A DNA stretch of 20,158 nt from CAZLWA01 sp964563165 (lineage in GTDB: Bacteria; CLD3; SB21), in assembly GCA_964563165.1 (NCBI GenBank), contig CAZLWA010000034.1, forward strand, positions 1 to 20,158, given 5' to 3'. Within the stretch, counting starts at the first letter, position 1; each line of letters opens with the position of its first letter. Positions 7,023 to 14,256 of this stretch are shown here, one piece after another. The notes below the pieces were generated by a model, which did not search any database, was not told the origin of the DNA, and saw only the letters and a list, made by a program, of their open reading frames with translations. The translations under genes and the position numbers were made by a program.

Positions 7023-7532
7023 CTTATACGCTTCATGGCCATGAACAATAGCCGCTTTAGCCGCGTCCGCCGATTCCCAGCCGAAGGTCTTCACTTTTTT
7101 CCCTTCGAGAGCTTTATACGTCGTAAAAAAATGTTCAATTTCCTTGAGCAAATGATGCGGCAACTGTTCCACATGCTTGAATTCTTTATAGTGTTCATCA
7201 TGCAGAGCGAGAGAAAGAATTTTGTCATCCGGCCCTTTGTCGTCGCGCATCCGCAAAAGACCCACCGGACGCGTTTCCACAAGAACGCCGGTGATCAGGT
7301 GCTGGCTCGCAACGATCAGAATATCGATCGGGTCCCCGTCTTCGTAATACGTGCTCGGCACAAATCCATACGCGGTGGGATAATGTACGGCCGAATACAA
7401 GATACGATCCAGCCGGAATACTCCCAGTTCCACGTCGTATTCATATTTGTTGCGGCTGTTCTCCGGTATCTCAATGATCGCATTGACCACATCGGGAAAG
7501 TTTTTTCCTATGGGCAGGTCCTTCAAATTCAT
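7002..7532 (-). CDS. ppa: Inorganic pyrophosphatase, family I
   Basis: A 176-residue soluble enzyme that hydrolyses PPi to phosphate, pulling biosynthetic reactions forward. The family I signature is clear: YPTAYGFVPSTYYEDGDPID with Asp65, Asp67 and Asp70, then Asp97 in RMRDDKG, Asp102 and Lys104, at the same numbering as the E. coli enzyme. Length is normal for a bacterial hexameric PPase. Start ATG at 7532 has GAGG four bases upstream. The final residues KLKNAK are encoded by an AT-rich repeat and are lysine-rich, unlike a conserved C-terminus. It lies 64 bases after the CoA-disulfide-reductase-like gene and may share its transcript. Confidence 0.96.
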   Translation of the reverse strand: MNLKDLPIGKNFPDVVNAIIEIPENSRNKYEYDVELGVFRLDRILYSAVHYPTAYGFVPSTYYEDGDPIDILIVASQHLITGVLVETRPVGLLRMRDDKGPDDKILSLALHDEHYKEFKHVEQLPHHLLKEIEHFFTTYKALEGKKVKTFGWESADAAKAAIVHGHEAYKKLKNAK

Positions 7533-7596
7533 AGCGCCTCGTTAAAAATGTGGAACGGCATCGGCCGGCAAAATTATGAAAATACTTGAACTCCTG

Positions 7597-8958
7597 TTAC
7601 AATTTCTTCAGGCTCTTATTCGCCGCAACCAAAATCGGATCCCAGAGCGGAGAAAACGGCGGCGTGTACATGAGATCCAGCCGGGCGATTTCTTTGATGG
7701 TCATTTTGTTCTGAATAGCCACCGAAAGAATGTTCGCTCGCATGGCTGCGCCTTCTTCAGCGATTAAATTTGCTCCGATCAGACGTTTCGAGTGCCGGTC
7801 GATGATCAGCGTGATGAATACCGGTTTGCTCCCCGGATATTCTTTGACGCGCGAATGCGCCGAGATCGATTCCGTAAAGACGTTAAAGCCGCAATCTGCG
7901 GCTTCCGCAGAACTCAACCCGACGGAGGCCACTTCCAAATCAAAGATCTTCACCGCAGTCGTTCGGACGGCTCCGGGAAATTCCGCCAGGCCGCCGGACA
8001 TGTTCTCTCCTGCCGTCCGCCCCATTTTATTCGCTATGTTGCCGAGCGGGAGATACATGTATTTATTCGAGACGATATTCTTGATCTCTGTGCATGCACC
8101 CGCCGCAAAAATATTATCCAGATTGGTTCGCATACGTGCGTCCACGATAATCCCGCCGGAGGCTCCGCATCGAATATTCACGTCACGCGCGAGATCGCTA
8201 TTCGGTTCAAAACCCAACGCAAGTAAAACCACATCCGCTTCGATCTTCTGGTGAGCCGTTATGATCTTCTTTGCAGCGCCGTTTTCAATGTGAATATCCG
8301 TGACCGCCGTATTCCCGATAAAATTCACGTGATGCCGGCGCAGTTCATCCAAAATAATTTTTTGCGACTCCGTCTCCATGGTGTTCATCGGCATCGGCGA
8401 TTTGTGCAGTACCGTGACGTCGACCTGGCGCACCGCAAAAGCTTCCGCCATTTCCATACCTATAAATCCCCCGCCGATAATGACGGCATGCTTCGGATGC
8501 TGTGCTTCAATAAATTTTTTCAGTTCAATGCTGTCCCGCAAATGTTTTATGGTAAAAACATTTTTAGCCTTGAGCCAGCCGCGATCGGGAATCCTGGCCC
8601 TCGCGCCGGACGCCACCAGCAGCTGATCGTAGACATATTCCACCCGTTTATCCGCTTGCAGGTCATGAACAATAAGTTTCTTTTTGTGCGGCAGTATTTC
8701 TTCCACGCGATGAAAGTTCCTGACCGAGCAGCCTTTTTCTTTTTCAAAGGCTTCGGGGGTGTACGAAATCAAATCCCGGTAATTGGGAATGACGTTGCCG
8801 ACGTAGTACGGCATCGAGCAGGTACTGTAGGAAATGAACTCTCCTTGTTCAAATAGGGTAACGTCCGATCGCGGGTTAAGGCGTTTGGCTTTGGCCGCGG
8901 CGGCAGGGCCGGCAGCGACGCCGCCGATGATGAGTATTTTATTTGAGGTCTTTTTCAA
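7597..8958 (-). CDS. CoA-disulfide reductase / NADH oxidase-like flavoprotein
   Basis: A 453-residue FAD- and NAD(P)H-dependent reductase of the single-active-cysteine disulfide reductase family. FAD-binding GGVAAG (12-17) is followed by AAAAKAKRL; the redox Cys47 lies in SYSTCSMPYYVG, matching CoA-disulfide reductase / NADH oxidase enzymes. The NAD-binding motif is IIGGGFIGMEMAE (160-172). The dimerisation domain ends with DLMYTPPFSPLWDP, whose Tyr and PPF are typical of CoA-disulfide reductases. Oddity: the second FAD motif reads NIFAAGACTE, with Ala where AAGD normally has an FAD-contacting Asp. The start must be TTG at 8958: an in-frame TGA lies seven codons upstream and no ATG precedes the Rossmann strand. 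The substrate could be CoA disulfide, a persulfide or oxygen; sequence alone does not decide. Confidence 0.88.
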   Translation of the reverse strand: MKKTSNKILIIGGVAAGPAAAAKAKRLNPRSDVTLFEQGEFISYSTCSMPYYVGNVIPNYRDLISYTPEAFEKEKGCSVRNFHRVEEILPHKKKLIVHDLQADKRVEYVYDQLLVASGARARIPDRGWLKAKNVFTIKHLRDSIELKKFIEAQHPKHAVIIGGGFIGMEMAEAFAVRQVDVTVLHKSPMPMNTMETESQKIILDELRRHHVNFIGNTAVTDIHIENGAAKKIITAHQKIEADVVLLALGFEPNSDLARDVNIRCGASGGIIVDARMRTNLDNIFAAGACTEIKNIVSNKYMYLPLGNIANKMGRTAGENMSGGLAEFPGAVRTTAVKIFDLEVASVGLSSAEAADCGFNVFTESISAHSRVKEYPGSKPVFITLIIDRHSKRLIGANLIAEEGAAMRANILSVAIQNKMTIKEIARLDLMYTPPFSPLWDPILVAANKSLKKL

Positions 8959-8996
8959 CTTTTTCTTGGATATATAAAGTCACCCAACGTGAGAAT

Positions 8997-9054
8997 GCCT
9001 TTTGCCTTTTGCCTTTTGCCTTTTGTCTTTTGCCTTTTGCCTTTTACTTTTGCC
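8997..9054. repeat. GCCTTTT heptanucleotide tandem array
   Basis: Seven complete seven-base units from 8997 to 9045 (six GCCTTTT and one GTCTTTT), then a six-base ACTTTT and a final GCC. It lies 38 bases upstream of the TTG of the flavoprotein gene. On that gene's strand the units read AAAAGGC, each containing an AAGG core. Confidence 0.9.
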
Positions 9055-9069
9055 GTTCTGAAATCATAG

Positions 9070-9133
9070 CCACAAAGACACGAAGGCTCAAAGATTTTTG
9101 TTAACTACTAGTGCCTTTGCGTCTTAGTGGTAA
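9070..9133. repeat. CACAAAGACACGAAGGC palindromic repeat
   Basis: The left arm CCACAAAGACACGAAGGC (near 9070-9087) is matched in inverted order by GCCTTTGCGTCTTAGTGG (near 9113-9130), about 15 of 18 pairs, with an AT-rich loop. It belongs to the same family as 10499-10578 and, more distantly, 3109-3190. Confidence 0.7.
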
Positions 9134-9153
9134 ACAAAATATTAAAGTCTTGG

Positions 9154-9195
9154 AATTCTCAATTCTTAATTCTTAATTCTCAATTCTCAATTCTT
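9154..9195. repeat. AATTCTY heptanucleotide tandem array
   Basis: Six consecutive seven-base units: AATTCTC, AATTCTT, AATTCTT, AATTCTC, AATTCTC, AATTCTT. The array ends eight bases before the TAA of the exported conserved protein. The intergenic space 8959-9203 thus consists almost wholly of two different heptamer arrays and one palindrome. Confidence 0.9.
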
Positions 9196-9203
9196 GATTT
9201 AAA

Positions 9204-10481
9204 TTACGTTTTTTGCGGTTTCTTCCTCGCCGCCGGAAACAGGATATTATTTAGAATTAAACGATATCCGGGTGAGTTTTTATGCAAAGACAGGTCCGTC
9301 GGAGGATCTCCCACTTGATGAGCGTAATCTTCCGGATCATGGCCCCCGTAAAACGTGAACGTTCCCTTGCCTAAATTACCGTGAATATATTTTGCCGCAT
9401 CGATGGAGGGATCTTCTCCCATGATCACGATATGATTCTTGAGCAAAGATCTGCGGTAGGCCGTCGTTTGTCCCATGAATCCTTTGACCGTTGAAACGTG
9501 ATTTTGCGTAAGCATCGTCGGAACGGGATCGTATTTGGCGGAGAAATCAAACAACGTAAAGTAATCTTCCTCCGGCGATTTCAACCGCCCCGACAGGCTC
9601 GACGGATTGTCGAGATCCGAAAATTCGTATTCATACGGATTCATGTCAACTTGAAAATTCGTGAACGCCAGACACTGCGAAAAATCCAACTTACGATTCG
9701 CATTCGGGTCCGCCGCATCACCGTCATACATGGTTTCGCAAATATCCGTATTTTGAGCGGCCAGTGCGATGTCATAACTGTCCGTTGCTCCACACATGGC
9801 GAATAAAAAGCCGCCTTTCGCGACGTAATCTTTGATCATTTTAGCTACCGCCAGCTTTTCTTTGGCGACTTTGGTGTAACCCATTTGACGCGCAAACGCT
9901 TCGTAATCTTTTTGCTGCTGAACATACCAGCCCGCCATCGCAAATTGACCGTAAAATTTTCCGTATTGCCCGGTAAAATCTTCGTGGAACAAATGCAGCC
10001 AATCGTAATCCGGGAGTTTTCCCTGCAGCACTGCCAAATCAAAGATCTTATCATAAGGGATCTCGGCATACTCCAGCGCAAGCGTTACCGCATCGTCCCA
10101 CGGTTTCTTGTCCGGCGGAGTGTATACGGCCACTTTCGGTGCTTTCTCAAGAAGAATGGCTTCCATATTCTCTTCCTCGATCGTCTGATAAACGCCGGCG
10201 ATTTGCGAGGCGCCTAATTTGTCAAACGTCACGCCGCGCACGAGGCACTCGCTTTCAATTTTTTCCGCGGCGTCCATAAGAAACGCTCCGCCGCGGTAAT
10301 TGAGCAGCCATTCGATTTTCACGCCTCCCTTCAGAGCATAATATGCTACGCCGTACGCTTTCAGGTGATCGTTTTGCTTCAGGTCCATCGGAATAAGTAT
10401 TTTTTCTCCGCCCGATGGAAAATAAAAGTTCGTTGTGAAAAACGATAGGAGTATAAAGGAGTTTACAAAAAGATTTTTCAT
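9204..10481 (-). CDS. Exported conserved protein of the family often labelled 'asparagine synthetase B'
   Basis: A 425-residue secreted protein with an N-terminal signal segment (about 1-23, FVNSFILLSFFTTNFYF). The mature part begins EKILIPMDLKQNDHLKAYG, continues with WLLNYRGGAFLMD, and ends with FTFYGGHDPEDYAHQVGDPP and RLILNNILFPAA. I recognise this as a family common in Bacteroidota that databases often call 'asparagine synthetase B'. Neither the N-terminal amidotransferase (no Cys2) nor the synthetase PP-loop (SGGxDS) of true AsnB is present, so that name is misleading. The C-terminal pattern (GKGTFTFYGGHDPEDY) vaguely recalls ThuA/glutamine-amidotransferase-like folds; this is only a guess. 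Start ATG at 10481 lacks a Shine-Dalgarno and has TTAAATT before it. Function unknown. Confidence 0.8.
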   Translation of the reverse strand: MKNLFVNSFILLSFFTTNFYFPSGGEKILIPMDLKQNDHLKAYGVAYYALKGGVKIEWLLNYRGGAFLMDAAEKIESECLVRGVTFDKLGASQIAGVYQTIEEENMEAILLEKAPKVAVYTPPDKKPWDDAVTLALEYAEIPYDKIFDLAVLQGKLPDYDWLHLFHEDFTGQYGKFYGQFAMAGWYVQQQKDYEAFARQMGYTKVAKEKLAVAKMIKDYVAKGGFLFAMCGATDSYDIALAAQNTDICETMYDGDAADPNANRKLDFSQCLAFTNFQVDMNPYEYEFSDLDNPSSLSGRLKSPEEDYFTLFDFSAKYDPVPTMLTQNHVSTVKGFMGQTTAYRRSLLKNHIVIMGEDPSIDAAKYIHGNLGKGTFTFYGGHDPEDYAHQVGDPPTDLSLHKNSPGYRLILNNILFPAARKKPQKT

Positions 10482-10498
10482 AATTTAACAGCCACGCT

Positions 10499-10578
10499 GG
10501 CACTAAGACACAAAGTCACACAGGACATAGTTTTTTTCTGCCTACCCTAAGATCTTCGAGCCTTTGTGTCTTAGTGGC
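10499..10578. repeat. GCACTAAGACACAAAG palindromic repeat
   Basis: GGCACTAAGACACAAAG (10499-10515) and CTTTGTGTCTTAGTGGC (10562-10578) pair at 16 of 17 positions around a 46-base loop. It fills the gap between the ptsN-like gene and the exported protein gene, ending seven bases from the ptsN-like stop. It may act as a processing or termination hairpin. Confidence 0.8.
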
Positions 10579-10584
10579 AAGTTC

Positions 10585-11058
10585 TTATTCGCTTTCAAAG
10601 ATTTTAATCATCTCCTCCGCAGAACGGGCATTCAAAATCTGAGTGCGATGACGTTCCTCGCGCATAAATTTGGCGATCTGTGCCAGCGCTTTGATATGCG
10701 GCCCCGAGTTGGTCTCAGGCGACACCAGCATAAAAAACATCTTCGTGAACTCCCCGTCGGCGGCGTCAAAATGAATGCCCTCACGTTTAATACCGAACGC
10801 ACCGATCAGTTTCTCAACCCCGCTCGTTTTGCCGTGCGGCACGGCTACACCATATCCAAGGCCCGTACTGAGCTTACTTTCGCGATCAATCACCGCATCG
10901 CGCGCCGCTAACTTATCCGTCAATAAATGTGCTCGGTCGAGCAGGTCAATTAATTCATCGATAATTTCCTGTTTCGTAAGCCCGCGTAAATTCAAGCTGA
11001 TCGTTGCGGTCGAAAGTAATGAAACCAATGTCTGTTTGGATTCGGAAGGTGCCGTCAC
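10585..11058 (-). CDS. PTS EIIA component, PtsN / EIIA-Ntr or fructose type
   Basis: A 157-residue phosphocarrier domain. The phosphorylated residue is His75 in VAVPHGKT, preceded by DRESKLSTGLGYGVAVPH, the standard EIIA-Fru/Ntr signature. The C-terminal part (GPHIKALAQIAKFMREE) fits the same fold. There are no EIIB, EIIC or HPr genes nearby, so a regulatory PtsN-like role is more likely than sugar uptake. Start GTG at 11058 has GGAG about eight bases upstream; an ATG slightly further up is out of frame. A good promoter lies directly upstream (11089-11117). Confidence 0.9.
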   Translation of the reverse strand: MTAPSESKQTLVSLLSTATISLNLRGLTKQEIIDELIDLLDRAHLLTDKLAARDAVIDRESKLSTGLGYGVAVPHGKTSGVEKLIGAFGIKREGIHFDAADGEFTKMFFMLVSPETNSGPHIKALAQIAKFMREERHRTQILNARSAEEMIKIFESE

Positions 11059-11088
11059 TCAGAATTCTCCATTTTTTTAAGACGGGGT

Positions 11089-11117
11089 AAAATAGACAAA
11101 GCGCGGTAGAATTTCAA
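11089..11117 (-). promoter_or_regulatory. Sigma-70-like promoter of the ptsN-like gene
   Basis: On the minus strand TTGAAA (11117-11112) and TATTTT (11094-11089) are separated by exactly 17 bases. The -10 lies about 30 bases upstream of the GTG start, leaving a short leader with the GGAG ribosome site. No experimental support; the match is 5/6 and 4/6 to consensus. Confidence 0.5.
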
Positions 11118-11175
11118 TGGCTAATTTATGATGAAAATTTGAGACCGCACGGGTTTTTCGTGCAAGAAATATGAA

Positions 11176-11204
11176 TTGACAATCATTTCCTATTCATGTA
11201 GTTT
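11176..11204 (+). promoter_or_regulatory. Possible promoter before an orphan hairpin
   Basis: TTGACA (11176-11181) is a perfect -35, followed after 17 bases by TAGTTT (11199-11204), a weak -10. TAGTTTAT also loosely resembles the TAnnTTTG box of Bacteroidota with TTG about 20 bases upstream. A transcript from here would run directly into the hairpin at 11212-11250. Confidence 0.3.
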
Positions 11205-11211
11205 ATTCCTG

Positions 11212-11256
11212 CCTCCCGATCAGACGTGGTCACGGATCGGGGGGTTTTGCGCTTTT
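11212..11256 (+). terminator. Terminator-like hairpin in the leader of the zinc enzyme gene
   Basis: CCTCCCGATC (11212-11221) pairs with GATCGGGGGG (11235-11244), ten pairs including one G-T, around a 13-base loop, followed by TTTTGCGCTTTTT. No plus-strand gene lies upstream, so it would end a very short transcript from 11176-11204 or act as an attenuator for the gene at 11500. The rest of 11059-11499 holds the ptsN promoter and tiny ORFs only. Confidence 0.5.
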
Positions 11257-11299
11257 TGATCATGGTAAGAAGTTTCCGGCGTGTTAAATTACTTTTGCC

Positions 11300-11433
11300 G
11301 TGAATGTCCTTGGCTGCCTGATGATCGGCTTTCTGATGACGGCGTTGAGGGGCGATTTATGATCATATCATCATTACGAATTTTCTTGACGATCGGAATC
11401 CTCGGAGGATTCAATTGTGAAACCAACGAATAA
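11300..11433 (+). other. Two tiny overlapping ORFs upstream of the zinc enzyme
   Basis: A GTG-started ORF of 20 codons (11300-11362, hydrophobic, MNVLGCLMIGFLMTALRGDL) overlaps by ATGA a 24-codon ORF (11359-11433, starting MIISSLRIFLTIGILGG and ending CETNE). The second has a strong ribosome site (GAGGGG, seven bases before ATG) and looks like a signal or membrane peptide. A third, at 11417, has GGAGG before GTG and runs across the start of the next gene. They could be leader peptides, a small membrane protein, or remnants of a decayed gene; no homologue is recognised. Confidence 0.25.
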
Positions 11434-11499
11434 TTTCAGTATATTGGTTTATATGCACCGGGGCACCGGTTGTTACTTTCAAAGCAAAAGGAACTCTTC

Positions 11500-12480
11500 A
11501 TGTTAAGAAAAATCATGCTGACGGTTGCCGTAGCCGGATTTATTTTAGCAAGCCGTATTTCACTATCCTATGCCTGGGGTTTTTGGTCACATAAACAGAT
11601 CAATCACTGCGCGGTTTTTACACTGCCGGAAACTCTGAAGAATTTTTATAAAAAAAATATTAATTACGTCACCGAACATGCGATCGATGCGGACAAGCGC
11701 CGCAGTACCGATAAAAAAGAAGCAATGCGGCATTATATTGATGCCGATCATTATGCATTGAACCCTTTCGATATGATCCCTAAAAGTTGGGACAAGGCCG
11801 TCGCCAAATTTAGCCAGGATACGCTGGAGGCTTATGGGATTAATCCATGGGTCATTTCCGATATGACGAAACGTCTGACGCGGGCGTTCGCCAAAGGCGA
11901 TAAAGACAGCATTCTCATTCTGTCGGCTGATCTGGGCCATTATGTCGCCGACGCGCACGTCCCCCTGCACACGACGGAGAATTATGACGGTCAGTTGTCC
12001 AATCAAAAAGGCATCCATGCGTTTTGGGAATCACGCCTTCCCGAACTTTTCGGAAAGGGATATAATTACTATGTCGGCGAAGCGCACTATATCGACTATC
12101 CTTTGTCTGAAAGTTGGAAAATTATCCGGACCAGCTTTGCTTCGCTGGATTCCGTGCTGAATTTCGAGCGGCTGTTGAATGAGCAATTTCCAAAAGACAA
12201 AAAATTTATCGGCCTCAAAAAAGGCGATAAAGTATTTTATGATTTTTCGGAGGAATATTCGGCCCGATATCATCTAATGCTGAACCACATGGTGGAACGG
12301 CAAATGCGCGCCGCCATTCTTGCGGTGGGAAGTTTTTGGTATACGGCCTGGGTCAATGCCGGAAAACCGGATCTGAACAAAATAGATCCCAGAGCGATGG
12401 ACGACGAAACAAAAAGGAAATTGGATAGAGAAGATATCCTGTGGGAAGCCGGAAAGCTGATGGTCAAAGAAAAAAATTAG
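11500..12480 (+). CDS. Secreted zinc-dependent phospholipase C / S1-P1 nuclease-like enzyme
   Basis: A 326-residue exported trinuclear-zinc phosphodiesterase. The ATG at 11500 is chosen because AAAAGGAA lies at the right distance and a clean signal peptide follows. Cleavage after SYA25 would make Trp26 the mature N-terminus, and in this superfamily that Trp itself binds zinc. Other ligands fit the P1 nuclease set: His31 (sixth mature residue), Asp64 or Asp62, His78 (RHYID), His147, Asp151 and His157 (LGHYVADAHVPLH), and His173 with Glu177 (HAFWE, where P1 nuclease has Asp). Whether it cleaves phospholipids or nucleic acids cannot be told. It meets the NFACT gene tail to tail, three bases apart. 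Confidence 0.85.
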   Translation: MLRKIMLTVAVAGFILASRISLSYAWGFWSHKQINHCAVFTLPETLKNFYKKNINYVTEHAIDADKRRSTDKKEAMRHYIDADHYALNPFDMIPKSWDKAVAKFSQDTLEAYGINPWVISDMTKRLTRAFAKGDKDSILILSADLGHYVADAHVPLHTTENYDGQLSNQKGIHAFWESRLPELFGKGYNYYVGEAHYIDYPLSESWKIIRTSFASLDSVLNFERLLNEQFPKDKKFIGLKKGDKVFYDFSEEYSARYHLMLNHMVERQMRAAILAVGSFWYTAWVNAGKPDLNKIDPRAMDDETKRKLDREDILWEAGKLMVKEKN

Positions 12481-12483
12481 CGG

Positions 12484-14151
12484 CTAGGGATCTTCCGGCT
12501 TTGTCTTAGGTTCCTTCGGCGGTACGATTACCACCTCCTCACGTTCGATGATAACTTGCCCGGATTTGGCGCCTTTGGGTTTCCTGACAAATTTCTTTTT
12601 CGTGTACACCACGGGCACGAGCCCCGACGTTTTGGCCTTGCTGAAATAAGCCGCGATCGAAGCCGCGCTCTCGATAGCCCGGTCACTCGGATTATCCCGG
12701 CGCCCGTCGCGCTTGAGTACGACGTGGGATCCGGGCACTCCCCGCGCGTGAAACCACCAATCATCGCCTTTCGCAAATTTAAAAGTTAACAAATCATTTT
12801 TCAGGTCATTCTGCCCGACCAGCACGCGCCAATTGCCGGTGACCACAAAGTTTTTGAACGCCGGCGTTTCTTCTTTGTCAAATTTGAAACGCGTTTCGGT
12901 TTTCTTGATCTGACCGGAACGAACGAATTGCTCATGAATTTTCTCAATCTTTTTCCGGTCCCATTTTTCAACCGAACTCTCCAACCCAAGCAGTTCGCCG
13001 TTTTCCTTCTCCAGTTCCAGGATCCGCCCGGCAATTTTATGGACGGAATTCTTAAGTTTCCTCGCCCGGCTGAAATATCTGGAAATATTATCCTGCGGCG
13101 TCAATGCAGGATCCAGCTCTATTTCTACGGTTGCCCCCTCTTTGCCGTATGTATCCGTAACTCTCAAGCGGCCCGCGCCGCGTTTAATCTGAGAAATATG
13201 AATATTCAGTAAATGGGCCGTCTGTTCGATCCGGCGGTAATCTTCGGCTTTTATTTTTTCCTTGCTCAATACTGCGATCAGCGACCGGTTCTTTCTTATA
13301 CGCGTTTTGCACGCCCCCAGCAGGGCGTCGATCTTCTTTTTTTGAATGTCGTGTTCAAGTTTATGAGTTACATAAACCGCTATGGCTTCATTCACCGAAT
13401 CGAAGAGTTCTTCGCGTGCATCCGGGTGTTTTTCTTTCCAATGCGTGAGCTCCGCTACTGAAAGCATCTTCGGTTCGTCACGAAGCCAATAGATCCTGGG
13501 CCGGTCATGGTTCAGCCGATCTAACAGTTTACGCGCTGCCTCGAAACAATGCCGGAGCGCATCGCCGGGCTGAGAGGTCATATCCGGAAGCAATTCCATC
13601 GCCAATGTCTTATTAAAATGGAACAAGCCTGCGGTCAGGCGGTCCTGGAAATCGGCCTGGGTTTTGATTTCCTTTCGAAATGATTTGAAATCCGAGTCAT
13701 GCATGGATTCAGATCTTTTCGGCTGCACGTAGGCGGTTCCGGCTCTTGTTTTCGAGTCGTGGAAGCTTTCGAGAATGTGCGCATCGGAGCTTATTAGGAA
13801 AACGTTCACCGATCCGAACGCCTCGATGATGAATTTGTCGCCGCCGGAAAGTTCGATGTCGATCACCCGATCGTGCACACGAAGCCGCATATCCGAAATT
13901 TTCTGTCCCACCGCGGACGCGAACAGGCCTGCCGAATTCTTAGGACGGCGCTGAAAGAGCCGGCGAAGCACCAAATGCGCGTAGCGGGATTCCGTCGAAA
14001 TCTCGATATGGCATGGCTCACGGTTCGCCGTAACCAATCCGATATGCAGAACGTCCTTGGTTTGACAAAATACGTCGACGATTTTTGCCGAGACCAGTTC
14101 CGGTTTCATTTCTTGCGCCCAGCGGGACAGCGTGTGATAGTTTAGGATCAT
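12484..14151 (-). CDS. NFACT family ribosome quality-control protein (RqcH/Rqc2/FbpA-like)
   Basis: A 555-residue protein with the NFACT architecture. The N-terminal domain carries the conserved Asp94-Arg95 (RVHDRVID), the pair needed for alanyl-tRNA handling in Bacillus RqcH. The middle (about 255-415) is helical and coiled-coil-like (LDRLNHDRPRIYWL, KLEHDIQKKKIDALLGACK). The C-terminal NFACT-R domain shows DWWFHARGVPGSHVV (about 464-478) and VRKPKGAKSGQVIIEREE (from about 522). By homology it binds 50S subunits with stalled peptidyl-tRNA and directs alanine-tailing; an additional surface-adhesin role reported for FbpA relatives is possible. Start ATG at 14151 has AGGA upstream. Length matches the family and the gene looks intact. 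Confidence 0.92.
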   Translation of the reverse strand: MILNYHTLSRWAQEMKPELVSAKIVDVFCQTKDVLHIGLVTANREPCHIEISTESRYAHLVLRRLFQRRPKNSAGLFASAVGQKISDMRLRVHDRVIDIELSGGDKFIIEAFGSVNVFLISSDAHILESFHDSKTRAGTAYVQPKRSESMHDSDFKSFRKEIKTQADFQDRLTAGLFHFNKTLAMELLPDMTSQPGDALRHCFEAARKLLDRLNHDRPRIYWLRDEPKMLSVAELTHWKEKHPDAREELFDSVNEAIAVYVTHKLEHDIQKKKIDALLGACKTRIRKNRSLIAVLSKEKIKAEDYRRIEQTAHLLNIHISQIKRGAGRLRVTDTYGKEGATVEIELDPALTPQDNISRYFSRARKLKNSVHKIAGRILELEKENGELLGLESSVEKWDRKKIEKIHEQFVRSGQIKKTETRFKFDKEETPAFKNFVVTGNWRVLVGQNDLKNDLLTFKFAKGDDWWFHARGVPGSHVVLKRDGRRDNPSDRAIESAASIAAYFSKAKTSGLVPVVYTKKKFVRKPKGAKSGQVIIEREEVVIVPPKEPKTKPEDP

Positions 14152-14256
14152 GAAATATCCTGCGGCCGGCAGAAATTAATATTGCGTTTGGCGCACGGTT
14201 TGTTAAATTTTTACATTTCAAAAGTAAAAAGAAATTTCAATTAAGACAACGATTAT

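Noticed and set aside
8251..8856. Plus-strand open frame of 201 codons opposite the flavoprotein
   Set aside because: The opposite strand encodes an intact FAD/NAD enzyme; this translation has no family features.
8997..9195. CRISPR array
   Set aside because: The repeats are seven bases long and contiguous, without spacers of uniform length; these are simple tandem arrays.
9204..10481. Asparagine synthetase activity
   Set aside because: No amidotransferase Cys, no SGGxDS loop, and a signal peptide; only the inherited family label suggests it.
10585..11058. Part of a sugar-uptake PTS
   Set aside because: No HPr, EI, EIIB or EIIC genes are in the window; a regulatory EIIA is the better reading.
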